Shown piece after piece: positions 1 through 6,550 of a DNA stretch of 10,269 nucleotides (position 1 is its first letter; the number at the start of each line of letters is the position of its first letter). The notes beneath the pieces were generated by a model that saw only the letters and a list, made by a program, of their open reading frames with translations, ran no database searches and was not told the DNA's origin. The DNA lies in NCBI GenBank assembly GCA_947177115.1, contig CAMWTG010000078.1, forward strand, positions 1 through 10,269, read 5' to 3'. The DNA comes from an uncultured Clostridia bacterium (lineage in GTDB: Bacteria; Bacillota; Clostridia; Oscillospirales; Oscillospiraceae). A program made the translations under genes and the position numbers.

Positions 1-63
1 GCAGGGATGCTTCCCCGCGCCAGCTGATGGATTATGCGCGGGAACACTGGAAAATTGGGTCTA

Positions 64-90
64 TAGTCGACACACTTGAGAATCGGTAAA
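64..90 (+). repeat. Left terminal inverted repeat of MITE copy 1
   Basis: This 27-bp end begins TAGTCGACACACT and ends AATCGGTAAA. It matches the reverse complement of 194-220 at 24 of 27 positions; the three differences lie in the four bases between these blocks. It reads in frame from the interrupted transposase and supplies that fragment's TAA stop at 87-89. Confidence 0.85.
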
Positions 91-106
91 AAGGAGGCGG
101 AGGAAA

Positions 107-184
107 ATGCGGCGTGGCAAGGCGGAGGACGCAGGCGGGCTGACGCCCGCCAAGGACGACAACGCAGTCCACTCCACATTTTAA
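107..184 (+). CDS. Possible 25-codon micro-ORF inside the MITE
   Basis: An ATG at 107 opens 25 codons (starting MRRGKAEDAGG, ending NAVHSTF) and stops at TAA 182-184. GGAGG motifs at 93-97 and 99-103 lie 9 and 3 bases before it. The same GGAGG motifs and ATG are present in the second copy as far as the window shows. The peptide has no recognisable domain. The purine-rich arm may create an RBS-like string by chance, and the central hairpin lies within the frame. It is listed because a translated MITE ORF would be unusual, not because translation is shown. Confidence 0.15.
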   Translation: MRRGKAEDAGGLTPAKDDNAVHSTF

Positions 185-193
185 TCGCCGAAC

Positions 194-220
194 TTTACCG
201 ATTTCCGAGTGTGTCGACTA
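194..220 (-). repeat. Right terminal inverted repeat of MITE copy 1
   Basis: This is the partner of the left end. Read on the minus strand it begins TAGTCGACACACT, then CGGA, then AATCGGTAAA. It is followed immediately by the second copy of the duplicated TA (221-222). Confidence 0.85.
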
Positions 221-464
221 TATGCACTGGATGCTGGATGTTACATTTTCCGAGGATTACTGTCGGGTTCTCAGCGAAAATGCCCACAAAACATTAAATT
301 CCCTGCGTAAATTTGCTCTTGCTGTTCATAAGCAGTTCTTGTCTTCCGATCATAGAAAATCTTCTTTGAAGTCATCTATGCTTTCCGCGCCCTCTTGCGC
401 CTGACTATCTGCTGGAAGTCATTCAGTTTTTATGAGACGGGCGTGCACCCTTTCCGTTTTCTGG

Positions 465-493
465 TTGTAATCCATAAAAAAACGTGGTATACT
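465..493 (+). promoter_or_regulatory. Sigma-A promoter of the polA operon
   Basis: A -35 box TTGTAA (465-470) and a -10 box TATACT (488-493) are separated by exactly 17 bp. TGG immediately before the -10 forms an extended -10 (TGnTATACT). Transcription would start near 499-501, giving a leader of about 83 nt before the polA ATG. The promoter lies about 30 bp beyond the end of the transposase remnant, so the IS was inserted just upstream of it. Confidence 0.75.
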
Positions 494-575
494 TCTCCTA
501 TCAGGATGAAACATCCCCTGCGCCCCGGCGCGGATCTGGTAGCAGGCCGCGCCGGGGCGCGGCTATGATAGGAGA
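494..575 (+). promoter_or_regulatory. Structured polA leader with nested inverted repeats
   Basis: Three nested or adjacent pairings fill the leader. TCTCCTATCA (494-503) is the perfect complement of TGATAGGAGA (566-575). GGATG/CATCC (504-508/512-516) forms a small hairpin with an AAA loop. GCGCCCCGGCGCGG (520-533) pairs perfectly over 14 bp with 547-560 across a 13-nt loop. Together they resemble a three-way junction ending on the polA Shine-Dalgarno sequence GGAGAG (571-576). If transcription begins near 500, only about four or five base pairs of the outer stem are in the RNA, so the outer repeat may act at DNA level or be coincidental. No T-run follows the long stem, so it is not a terminator. 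No known riboswitch class is recognised. Confidence 0.55.
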
Positions 576-582
576 GCCCAAT

Positions 583-3240
583 ATGGACAAGAAACTGATG
601 GTCATTGACGGCAACAGCATCGTCAACCGCTCCTTTTACGGCGTCCGACCCCTGACGACCCGGGATGGATTGTATACCAATGCTGTTTACGGCTTTGTCA
701 CAACGCTTCAGCGGCTGCTGGACGAGGAGAAGCCGGAGGCCCTCTGCGTCACCTTTGACCGGCGGGAGCCCACCTTCCGCCATCTGGAATACGAGGGCTA
801 TAAGGCCCAGCGGAAAGGGATGCCCGAGGAGCTGGCCCAGCAAATGCCGGTGCTGAAAGAGGTTCTGGATGCCATGGACATCCCCCGCTATGAGCTGGCG
901 GGTTACGAGGCGGATGACCTCATTGGCACTATCTCCCGCAAATGTGAAGCGGCAAACTGGGAATGCGTAGTGGTCACCGGGGACAGAGACAGCCTCCAGC
1001 TCATCACGGACCGCACCAAGATCAAGCTGGTTTCCACCCGCATGGGCCAGACCACCACCAAGGATATGACGCCGGAAACGTTCCGGGATGCCTACGGTTT
1101 CGACCCTGTCCACATCATTGACCTGAAAGCCCTCATGGGTGATGCCAGCGACAACATCCCCGGTGTCAAAGGCGTAGGGGAGAAGACCGCCATGGCCCTG
1201 ATCCAGCGCTACCAGACCATTGACGCCATCTACGCCGCCATGCCGGACATTGAAGCCAAGCCGGCCGCTATTAAAAAGCTGGCCGAGGGCGAGGAGTCCG
1301 CCCGTATGAGCTATCACTTGGCTACCATCATCACTGATGCGCCTCTGGAATTTGACCCGTCCAAAAACCTCCGCCGCCCTGTTAAGCCGGAACTGTACAA
1401 CATATTCCTGCGCCTGGAATTCAACAAACTGATCGAAAAAATGGGCCTTACCGCCCAGGAGACCCCGCTGGCGGAGAAACCGGAGGATGCCTCCCTTGCC
1501 GTCCACACGATGCATGTTACGGACGAAGCCCAGGCGGAGCGGCTTCTGGAGACCTTCCGCAAGGCGGAACATACGGCGCTGCTGGCCCTGCCGGATCTGT
1601 CGGCGGTAGTGGTCCGGTGCCGGTCCGGCGGGGATACCATTGAGGCTGGCGAATTCTATTTCAGCCGCTACAGCGGCGATTGGAACAAGCTCCTCGCCGC
1701 CCTGTTCTCACCGGACATCAAAAAGGTCTCCCACGATGTGAAGGACCTGACCCGTACGCTCCTGGAAAACGATCTTCCGGCGGAGGGGTTCATTTTTGAT
1801 ACCGCTCTGGCCGGTTACCTGCTGGACGCTACGGCGGGGCATTACGATATTGCCCGTCTCTTTGCCTCCTGGTTCAGGGAGGAATTGCCCAAGCCCCTCT
1901 ATCTGGACCCGGATGCCTTCTCCCTGCTGGGAAATACTGTTCAGGCGGAGGCGTCTTTTCTCAGCTATGTCTCTGCCGTGGATGCGCTATACGATGCAAT
2001 GGGGCCTAAACTGCAGGAAATGGGCGCGGACTGGCTGTATTACAGCGTGGAGCTTCCATTGTGCCGGGTGCTGGCGGAAATGGAGGCGGCGGGGTTCCGT
2101 GTGGATGCGCGGGCCCTGCAGTCCTTTGGCGAGACCCTGAGCGCCGCTATAGATACCCTGGAGCAGCAGATCTACTCCTACGCGGGCAAATTCAACATCA
2201 ATTCCCCCAAGCAGCTGGGCGAGATCCTGTTTGAAAGGCTGGGCCTTCCCGCCTACAAGAAGACCAAAACCGGTTACTCCACCAATGCGGAAGTCCTGGA
2301 CAAGCTCCGGGGCCAGCACCCCATTGTTGGTGAGGTGCTGGAATACCGGCAGTACACGAAACTGAAAAGCACCTATGTGGATGGTCTCCTGAAGGTCATT
2401 CCCCCTGACGGCCGCATCCGCACCAGTTTCCAAATGACCGTCACCGCCACAGGACGGCTCAGCTCTACGGAACCCAATCTGCAAAATATCCCCACCCGCA
2501 CGGAGCTGGGCAGCGAGCTGCGCCGCATGTTCACAGCGGAACCGGGCAAGATCCTGGTGGATGCGGATTACAGCCAGATCGAGCTGCGCCTTCTGGCCCA
2601 CATCTCCGGCGACCGGGCCATGCAGGAGGCATTCCTCTCCGGGGAGGATTTCCACACCGTTACCGCCGCCCATGTGTTCGGGGTCCCCATTGGCCAGGTG
2701 ACGGCTAATATGCGCCGCGCCGCCAAGGCGGTGAATTTTGGCATTGTTTACGGCATTTCCGCTTTTTCCCTCTCACAGGATCTGGGCGTTACGGTGACAG
2801 AGGCCAAGGAGTATATGGATGCCTATTTTGCCCGTTTTCCCGGCGTAAAGCAGTATATGGATACTGTAGTGGAAAAAGCCAGGACGGACGGCTATGTGGA
2901 GACCATGTTCCACCGCCGCCGGACTCTGCCGGAGATCAAGGCCAGCAATTTCAATACCCGCTCTTTCGGCGAGCGCGTGGCGTTGAATATGCCCATTCAG
3001 GGCACTGCCGCGGATATCATCAAGCTGGCTATGGTCAGGGTATTCGCCCGTCTGAAAAAAGAGGAGCTGCAGGCCAGATTGATCATGCAGGTCCATGATG
3101 AGCTGATCGTTGAGTGTCCGGAATCCGAAGCGGAGCAGGTCAAAGCCCTTCTCACCGAGGAGATGGAGGGCGTCTGTGGGCTGGCCGTTCCTCTGACAGC
3201 AGACGCCCACAGCGGCAAAAACTGGCTGGAGGCAAAGTAA
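583..3240 (+). CDS. polA: DNA polymerase I
   Basis: This 885-residue enzyme fills gaps and removes RNA primers in replication and repair; its length is close to Bacillus PolA (about 880). The 5'-3' exonuclease domain covers roughly residues 1-290, with metal-binding acids at D9, D59, YEADD (108-112), GDRD (133-136) and GDASDN (186-191) leading into the helix-hairpin-helix GVKGVGEKT. The middle 3'-5' exonuclease-like domain (about 320-480) looks inactive: the first acidic motif reads LLALPDLSA near 333-341, lacking the D-x-E pair, although D385 and D467 remain in the other motifs. The polymerase domain has motif A DADYSQIELR (D660, D662), motif B R711-x3-K715-x3-FG-x2-Y723G, and motif C H838-D839-E840. 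F719 sits at the position of E. coli F762. The ATG at 583 was chosen because GGAGAG (571-576) lies 6 bases upstream; in-frame ATGs at 484 and 565 fall in the leader and have no suitable RBS. The next gene starts one base after the stop. Confidence 0.97.
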   Translation: MDKKLMVIDGNSIVNRSFYGVRPLTTRDGLYTNAVYGFVTTLQRLLDEEKPEALCVTFDRREPTFRHLEYEGYKAQRKGMPEELAQQMPVLKEVLDAMDIPRYELAGYEADDLIGTISRKCEAANWECVVVTGDRDSLQLITDRTKIKLVSTRMGQTTTKDMTPETFRDAYGFDPVHIIDLKALMGDASDNIPGVKGVGEKTAMALIQRYQTIDAIYAAMPDIEAKPAAIKKLAEGEESARMSYHLATIITDAPLEFDPSKNLRRPVKPELYNIFLRLEFNKLIEKMGLTAQETPLAEKPEDASLAVHTMHVTDEAQAERLLETFRKAEHTALLALPDLSAVVVRCRSGGDTIEAGEFYFSRYSGDWNKLLAALFSPDIKKVSHDVKDLTRTLLENDLPAEGFIFDTALAGYLLDATAGHYDIARLFASWFREELPKPLYLDPDAFSLLGNTVQAEASFLSYVSAVDALYDAMGPKLQEMGADWLYYSVELPLCRVLAEMEAAGFRVDARALQSFGETLSAAIDTLEQQIYSYAGKFNINSPKQLGEILFERLGLPAYKKTKTGYSTNAEVLDKLRGQHPIVGEVLEYRQYTKLKSTYVDGLLKVIPPDGRIRTSFQMTVTATGRLSSTEPNLQNIPTRTELGSELRRMFTAEPGKILVDADYSQIELRLLAHISGDRAMQEAFLSGEDFHTVTAAHVFGVPIGQVTANMRRAAKAVNFGIVYGISAFSLSQDLGVTVTEAKEYMDAYFARFPGVKQYMDTVVEKARTDGYVETMFHRRRTLPEIKASNFNTRSFGERVALNMPIQGTAADIIKLAMVRVFARLKKEELQARLIMQVHDELIVECPESEAEQVKALLTEEMEGVCGLAVPLTADAHSGKNWLEAK

Positions 3241-3241
3241 T

Positions 3242-4294
3242 ATGACCTATCAGATCGTCCCGCTGGCCGCCATCCACCTGGATCAGGTGGAAGAGATCGA
3301 AAAAGCCTGCTTTGACGATCCCTGGTCCCGCAGGATATTGGAGGAATCCCTGTCCGCCAAAGATACCACGGCCTTGGCGGCCCTGACGGAAGACGGCGTT
3401 GTTTTAGGCTACATTTTCTTTACCGCCATTCTGGACGAAGGCGGCGTGGACAATATTGCCGTCCTGCCCGCGGCCCGGCGGCAGGGCATCGCCTCCGCTC
3501 TGTTGGAGGCGTTCCACAGCTATGGCCGGACCCACGGCCTGACGGCTCTCTTTCTGGAGGTGCGTCCCTCCAATGAAGGCGCCGCTGCCCTTTACCGGAA
3601 ACTGGGTTATAAAGAGGCGGGCCGGAGGAAAAACTACTATCTGAATCCGAAAGAGGACGCAATTATTATGAAATTGGAGTTCAGCGCCATGTACTTGAAG
3701 ACCATGACCCCGGAGGAATTGAGAAGGGCCTATGAGACCGACTTGAAGGAGGCCTTTCCCCCTGCGGAGCTGAAGCCGCTGCGCGCCATGGAGGCTATGC
3801 GGGAAAAAGGCATCTATGATCCGCTTTGCCTGATGGACGGAGCAGGCGAGGTCCAGGGCTATATCCTCCTCTGGAAGCACGAGGACGGGCGGTATATCCT
3901 GGTTGACTACCTCTGCGTTCCCGCCGGAAGGCGGAATAGCGGCACAGGCGGGAAACTGCTGCGGATGGTCCGGGACCACTATCCGAAGGATACGGTTTTT
4001 ATTGGTGAATCCGAAGCGCCCTCCGGCGATGCGGAGGCGGACGGCCTGATCCTGCGCCGGCTGGGCTTCTACGCCCGGAACGGGGCGGTGACCCTTGGCT
4101 ATGACAATGCTCTTTTCGGCGTACACTTCAAGACGATCTGCTGGGCGGATCCCATGCCGGATGAGGCGGAGATCATGCGCAAGCATCAGGAGATCTACCT
4201 GCGGCAGTTTGGCCGTGAAAAATACGATGCGTATATCCAGATACCGCTTCACCCCGGCGAGAAGTGCAGGCCCGTGACCGACTGGACGGAGTAG
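3242..4294 (+). CDS. rimI: RimI-type N-acetyltransferase fused to a second GNAT domain
   Basis: The protein is 350 residues, more than twice the usual RimI length of about 150. Residues 1-147 look like a complete RimI-type enzyme, a family that acetylates the N-terminal amine of ribosomal protein S18. It shows the acetyl-CoA loop VLPAARRQGIA (75-84), LEVRPSN (105-111), ALYRKLGY (116-123), and NYY plus EDA (131-140). Residues 150-350 form a second GNAT-like domain with its own loop, VPAGRRNSGTGGKLL (226-240), and the segment LILRRLGFYARNG. Its substrate is unknown. The ATG is one base after the polA stop, with GGAGG (3228-3232) inside the end of polA, so the two genes are cotranscribed and probably translationally coupled. 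Met150 (ATG at 3689) is preceded by GGAG (3676-3679) nine bases upstream, so the second domain may also be made alone; an ancestral two-gene arrangement is likely. The symbol applies only to the first domain. Confidence 0.85.
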   Translation: MTYQIVPLAAIHLDQVEEIEKACFDDPWSRRILEESLSAKDTTALAALTEDGVVLGYIFFTAILDEGGVDNIAVLPAARRQGIASALLEAFHSYGRTHGLTALFLEVRPSNEGAAALYRKLGYKEAGRRKNYYLNPKEDAIIMKLEFSAMYLKTMTPEELRRAYETDLKEAFPPAELKPLRAMEAMREKGIYDPLCLMDGAGEVQGYILLWKHEDGRYILVDYLCVPAGRRNSGTGGKLLRMVRDHYPKDTVFIGESEAPSGDAEADGLILRRLGFYARNGAVTLGYDNALFGVHFKTICWADPMPDEAEIMRKHQEIYLRQFGREKYDAYIQIPLHPGEKCRPVTDWTE

Positions 4295-4305
4295 CCGGAA
4301 AACGG

Positions 4306-4342
4306 GGAGACCGGGGCGCTCTCCCCGGTCTCCGCGCTTTTT
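4306..4342. terminator. Intrinsic terminator between convergent genes
   Basis: A perfect 11-bp stem GGAGACCGGGG (4306-4316) / CCCCGGTCTCC (4323-4333) with a 6-nt loop is followed four bases later by TTTTT (4338-4342). It ends the polA-rimI operon. Read on the other strand, the stem is followed by CCGTTTTCC, so it may also stop the lipoprotein transcript from the right. Confidence 0.85.
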
Positions 4343-4353
4343 CAGCTGAGGTG

Positions 4354-4869
4354 TTACCAACGGCTGTTTTCGCCATCGGCCAGCACCCCGTCCACATCAT
4401 GGACGCGGGCATTGTCCAGCATCCGCTGAAAGGTGGTGGTGCTGGTGCCCCGGGCAACGGCGCTGCGGCCGTCATCGACCAGGCCGGTGACCGCATCGCC
4501 CACATCGTCCGCCGCGCGGCGCAGGTCATCGCCTACTCCGCTGCCGCTGGGGGAGGTGTTGGAATTAGTCCCTGTGCTGGTTCCCGCATTGGTTCCTGTT
4601 CCGGTCCCTGTGCCGGAAGCAGCGCCGGAGCCGGTGCCAATGCTGGAACCAGTACCGCTGCCGGCACTTGTACCGGTACCGCTGCCGGTAATGCCGTTAT
4701 CGTTCATGCCATTGTTGCTGTTGGACCCGTTGTTCATGCCGGTACCGTTGTTTTCTGTGGTCCCATTGCCGTTGGCCGGGTCGTTAGGCGTTCTGTTGTC
4801 TCTGTTGCCGCAGGCCGCCAGGCTTAAAACCATTGCCAGGGCGGCTGCGACCAGTGCAGCTTTTTTCAT
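4354..4869 (-). CDS. Lipoprotein with Gly/Ser/Thr/Asn-rich repetitive linker, function unknown
   Basis: This is a 171-residue predicted lipoprotein. MKK plus a hydrophobic stretch ends in the lipobox LAAC with Cys20, so it should be acylated and anchored on the outer face of the membrane. Residues 21-112 are low-complexity, rich in N, G, T and S, with repeated TG/SG dipeptides (for example GTGTGTGTNAG), typical of a flexible wall-spanning linker. The C-terminal part (113-171) is different: an acidic, probably helical stretch GDDLRRAADDVGDAVTGLVDDG is followed by TTTFQRMLDNARVHDVDGV and ends ADGENSRW. No known domain was recognised. The start at 4869 is supported by the signal peptide and by AGGAGG (minus strand of 4879-4884) nine bases upstream; the frame is open further upstream, but that part has no signal sequence. 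It converges with rimI and shares the terminator region. Confidence 0.8.
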   Translation of the reverse strand: MKKAALVAAALAMVLSLAACGNRDNRTPNDPANGNGTTENNGTGMNNGSNSNNGMNDNGITGSGTGTSAGSGTGSSIGTGSGAASGTGTGTGTNAGTSTGTNSNTSPSGSGVGDDLRRAADDVGDAVTGLVDDGRSAVARGTSTTTFQRMLDNARVHDVDGVLADGENSRW

Positions 4870-4953
4870 CTGAATCTTCCTCCTTCCAAAATGGCGCGTA
4901 GTTCGCGCTGGAGGTAGTATTTGCGCCGGACCGGATTTTACTTCTGCGAGTTT

Positions 4954-4982
4954 TTGCAAATTTTTCGGAAATGCCGTTATGG
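4954..4982 (+). promoter_or_regulatory. Possible promoter for the P-loop kinase gene
   Basis: TTGCAA (4954-4959) and TTATGG (4977-4982) are spaced by 17 bp, upstream of the gene at 5026. The -10 match is imperfect. No convincing promoter was found on the minus strand for the divergent lipoprotein gene. Confidence 0.35.
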
Positions 4983-4984
4983 GC

Positions 4985-5007
4985 GCGGAACACGGTTTTT
5001 GTTCCGC
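4985..5007. repeat. Inverted repeat in the leader of the P-loop kinase gene
   Basis: GCGGAAC (4985-4991) and GTTCCGC (5001-5007) form a perfect 7-bp stem with a 9-nt loop. It begins 2 bases after the proposed -10 box and ends about 18 bases before the ATG at 5026. It could be an operator or an RNA hairpin. No T-run follows, so it is not a terminator. Confidence 0.4.
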
Positions 5008-5025
5008 CTGCGTGGGGGAAATCAA

Positions 5026-5583
5026 ATGAAATTGGTATTTTTGATCGGCGATGCCGCAGTCGGGAAAATGACTGTGGGGCAGGAATTAATGAAAATGACA
5101 GACCTCAGGCTGTTTCACAACCATATGACCATCGAACCTGTCATTGAGATCTTCGGCGGCTTTCACGGCACGGCAATCAACCGCCTGCGGGAAGTTGTCT
5201 TTGAGGAGTTTGCCTCTTCCGGGCAGTACGGTATGATCTTCACCTATATGTGGGCTTTCGACCTGCCGTCAGACTGGGATTATATTGAGCATGTGAAGGA
5301 TATCTTCAAGCGAAAAAGCCCGGATGTGGAATTCTATTATGTGGAGCTGGTCGCCGCAAAAGATGTCCGTATGCAGAGGAACATCAGCGAAAACAGGCTG
5401 AAACACAAGGCTTCGAAACGGGATATCGCCGCCTCAAATCAGAGGGTGATAAATGACAACGCTCAACACCGCCTGGAAAGCCGTGAAGGGGAGATCCCAT
5501 TTGAAAATTATATCAAAATCAATAATACAGATCTTTCGCCGGAAGATGCGGCGAGGCAGATAAAAGCGTACTTTAACTTATAA
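5026..5583 (+). CDS. P-loop NTPase / small-molecule kinase-like protein
   Basis: This 185-residue cytoplasmic protein begins with a P-loop at its extreme N-terminus: GDAAVGKMT (8-16), fitting GxxxxGK[ST] with Met in place of the first Thr/Ser and Thr next. A short FHNHM segment (30-34) follows, as in small kinase-like ATPases of the shikimate-kinase or nucleotide-kinase fold. The basic run RLKHKASKRD (124-133), with later arginines, resembles a lid region. It probably phosphorylates a small molecule; the substrate cannot be read from the sequence. The ATG follows a G-rich run (cgtgggggaa, 5011-5020) that is only a moderate RBS. Codon use is visibly more AT-ending (Asn AAT, Ile ATA, Lys AAA) than in polA or the phosphorylase, which may point to a different origin. 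The thioredoxin reductase gene starts 24 bases downstream and may be cotranscribed. Confidence 0.75.
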   Translation: MKLVFLIGDAAVGKMTVGQELMKMTDLRLFHNHMTIEPVIEIFGGFHGTAINRLREVVFEEFASSGQYGMIFTYMWAFDLPSDWDYIEHVKDIFKRKSPDVEFYYVELVAAKDVRMQRNISENRLKHKASKRDIAASNQRVINDNAQHRLESREGEIPFENYIKINNTDLSPEDAARQIKAYFNL

Positions 5584-5607
5584 GCAAACAGATAGGAGCC
5601 AGATCGT

Positions 5608-6546
5608 ATGAGCGAACTCTATGATGTCATGATCCTAGGCGGAGGCCCTGCGGGGCTCACCGCCGGCCTGTACGCCGGCCGCAGCCGGCTGAAAACCCTT
5701 CTCATTGAAAAAGGCGCGCCCGGCGGACAGATCGCCCTCAGCGCGGATGTGGAAAATTATCCTGGCCAGCTGCTGGAGGGGGAGACCGGCGTCAGTTTGG
5801 CCGGGCGGATGGCGGAGCAGTGCGCCCGCTTCGGTGTGGAGCGGCGCACGGACGAGATCCGCCAGGCGGAGCTGAAAGGCGGGGTGAAGCGGCTGGTTGG
5901 CGGCGGAGGTGAGTACCTGGCCCGTACTATTATCATCGCCTCCGGCGCATCTCCCCGGCCTATCGGCTGTGAGAATGAAAAGGAGTTTACCGGCCGGGGC
6001 ATCTCCTACTGCGCTACCTGTGATGGCGCGTTCTTCCGGGGGCTGGAGGTCTATGTGGCAGGGGGCGGCGACAGCGCGGTGGAGGAGGCGCTCTTCCTTA
6101 CCCGGTTCGCCCGGAAGGTCACCATTATTCATCGCCGGGACGCCCTGCGGGCGGCGAAATCCATTCAGGAGCGGGCTTTTGCAAATCCGAAGATTGCTTT
6201 TCTCTGGGACAGTGTGGTGGTCCGGGCGGACGGGGACGATGTGCTCAGCGCCCTTACGGTGAAGAACGTGAAGACCGGGGCGCTGACGGAGATCCGCGCC
6301 TCCCGGGAGGACGGAATGCTGGGGCTGTTTGGTTTTGTGGGGCATCTGCCCAGTACGGAGCTGTTCCGGGAGCAGCTGCCTCTGGAGAACGGCTATATCC
6401 TCACAGACGAGGACATGCGTACCGCCATCCCCGGCGTATTCGCGGCGGGGGATGTGCGGGTGAAGAGTCTCAGGCAGGTGGTCACTGCTGCCGCTGATGG
6501 CGCCATTGCCGCTGTGCAGGCGGAGCGGTACCTGGCGGAGCAATAA
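5608..6546 (+). CDS. trxB: Thioredoxin reductase (FAD/NADPH-dependent)
   Basis: This 312-residue flavoenzyme passes electrons from NADPH through FAD and a redox disulfide to thioredoxin; the length is typical. The N-terminal FAD-binding motif is GGGPAGLTAGLYAGRS (11-26). The redox-active CATC motif is at 135-138, followed by DG. The nucleotide-binding loop is GGGDSAVEEA (152-161). HRRDALRA (175-182) carries the arginines that contact the NADPH 2'-phosphate, supporting NADPH use. The second FAD motif is GVFAAGDVR (276-284). The start is supported by AGGAG (5594-5598) nine bases upstream. It follows the P-loop kinase gene by 24 bases. A hairpin with a short T-run follows the stop. A paralogous ferredoxin- or glutaredoxin-linked reductase of the same fold cannot be excluded. 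Confidence 0.93.
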   Translation: MSELYDVMILGGGPAGLTAGLYAGRSRLKTLLIEKGAPGGQIALSADVENYPGQLLEGETGVSLAGRMAEQCARFGVERRTDEIRQAELKGGVKRLVGGGGEYLARTIIIASGASPRPIGCENEKEFTGRGISYCATCDGAFFRGLEVYVAGGGDSAVEEALFLTRFARKVTIIHRRDALRAAKSIQERAFANPKIAFLWDSVVVRADGDDVLSALTVKNVKTGALTEIRASREDGMLGLFGFVGHLPSTELFREQLPLENGYILTDEDMRTAIPGVFAAGDVRVKSLRQVVTAAADGAIAAVQAERYLAEQ

Positions 6547-6550
6547 AAGA

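Larger units (their letters stand above)
62..222. mobile_element. 157-bp MITE with 27-bp terminal inverted repeats and TA duplication (copy 1)
   Basis: The element proper is 64-220, bounded by TA at 62-63 and 221-222. Its ends are inverted repeats: the left starts TAGTCGACACACT, and the reverse complement of the right end starts identically. Over 27 bp, 24 positions match. The arms continue as imperfect inverted repeats to a centre with a perfect 7-bp GGCGGGC/GCCCGCC stem and a TGAC loop (134-151), so the whole element can fold into one long hairpin. No transposase is encoded, which makes it a MITE mobilised in trans. A TA duplication is typical of IS630/Tc1-mariner-type transposases, so such a partner is inferred. 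It lies inside the ISAs1 transposase gene, which gives a clear empty-site reconstruction. A second copy begins at 10218. Confidence 0.85.
3..435 (+). pseudogene. ISAs1-family transposase, 3' part, interrupted by a MITE and frameshifted
   Basis: This is the C-terminal part of a DDE transposase of the ISAs1 type. The first part (3-63) ends in REHWKIGS. The second part (222 onward) resumes with MHWMLDVTFSED. Joined, they give the conserved HW...HW.LDVTF.ED block of the family. The two parts are separated by an inverted-repeat element with TA on each side; deleting 64-222 fuses them in frame. The second part stops at a TGA (402-404), but the next frame continues as DYLLEVIQFL and stops at 433-435. 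One extra C in the CCC run near 390-392 would explain this, and its removal gives SAPLAPDYLLEVIQFL. The gene is therefore dead for two independent reasons. The 5' portion lies outside the window. The stretch at about 437-451 (acgggcgtgcaccct) may be the right inverted repeat of the IS, but its partner cannot be seen. Family assignment is from recognised motifs, not a database search. Confidence 0.8.

Noticed and set aside
520..560. 14-bp GC hairpin before polA as an intrinsic terminator or attenuator
   Set aside because: No T-run follows the stem, and it lies between a good promoter and the RBS. It is kept as leader structure only.
430..1572. 380-codon minus-strand open frame opposite polA
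   Set aside because: It is an antisense shadow of the exonuclease domain of polA, with no domain signature and no RBS.
4264..4873. Two open frames on the plus strand across the lipoprotein gene
   Set aside because: They arise because the repetitive linker DNA lacks stops in several frames. Their products are Val/Pro or Gly/Ala low-complexity, with no RBS or motif; the minus-strand frame has a signal peptide, lipobox and RBS.
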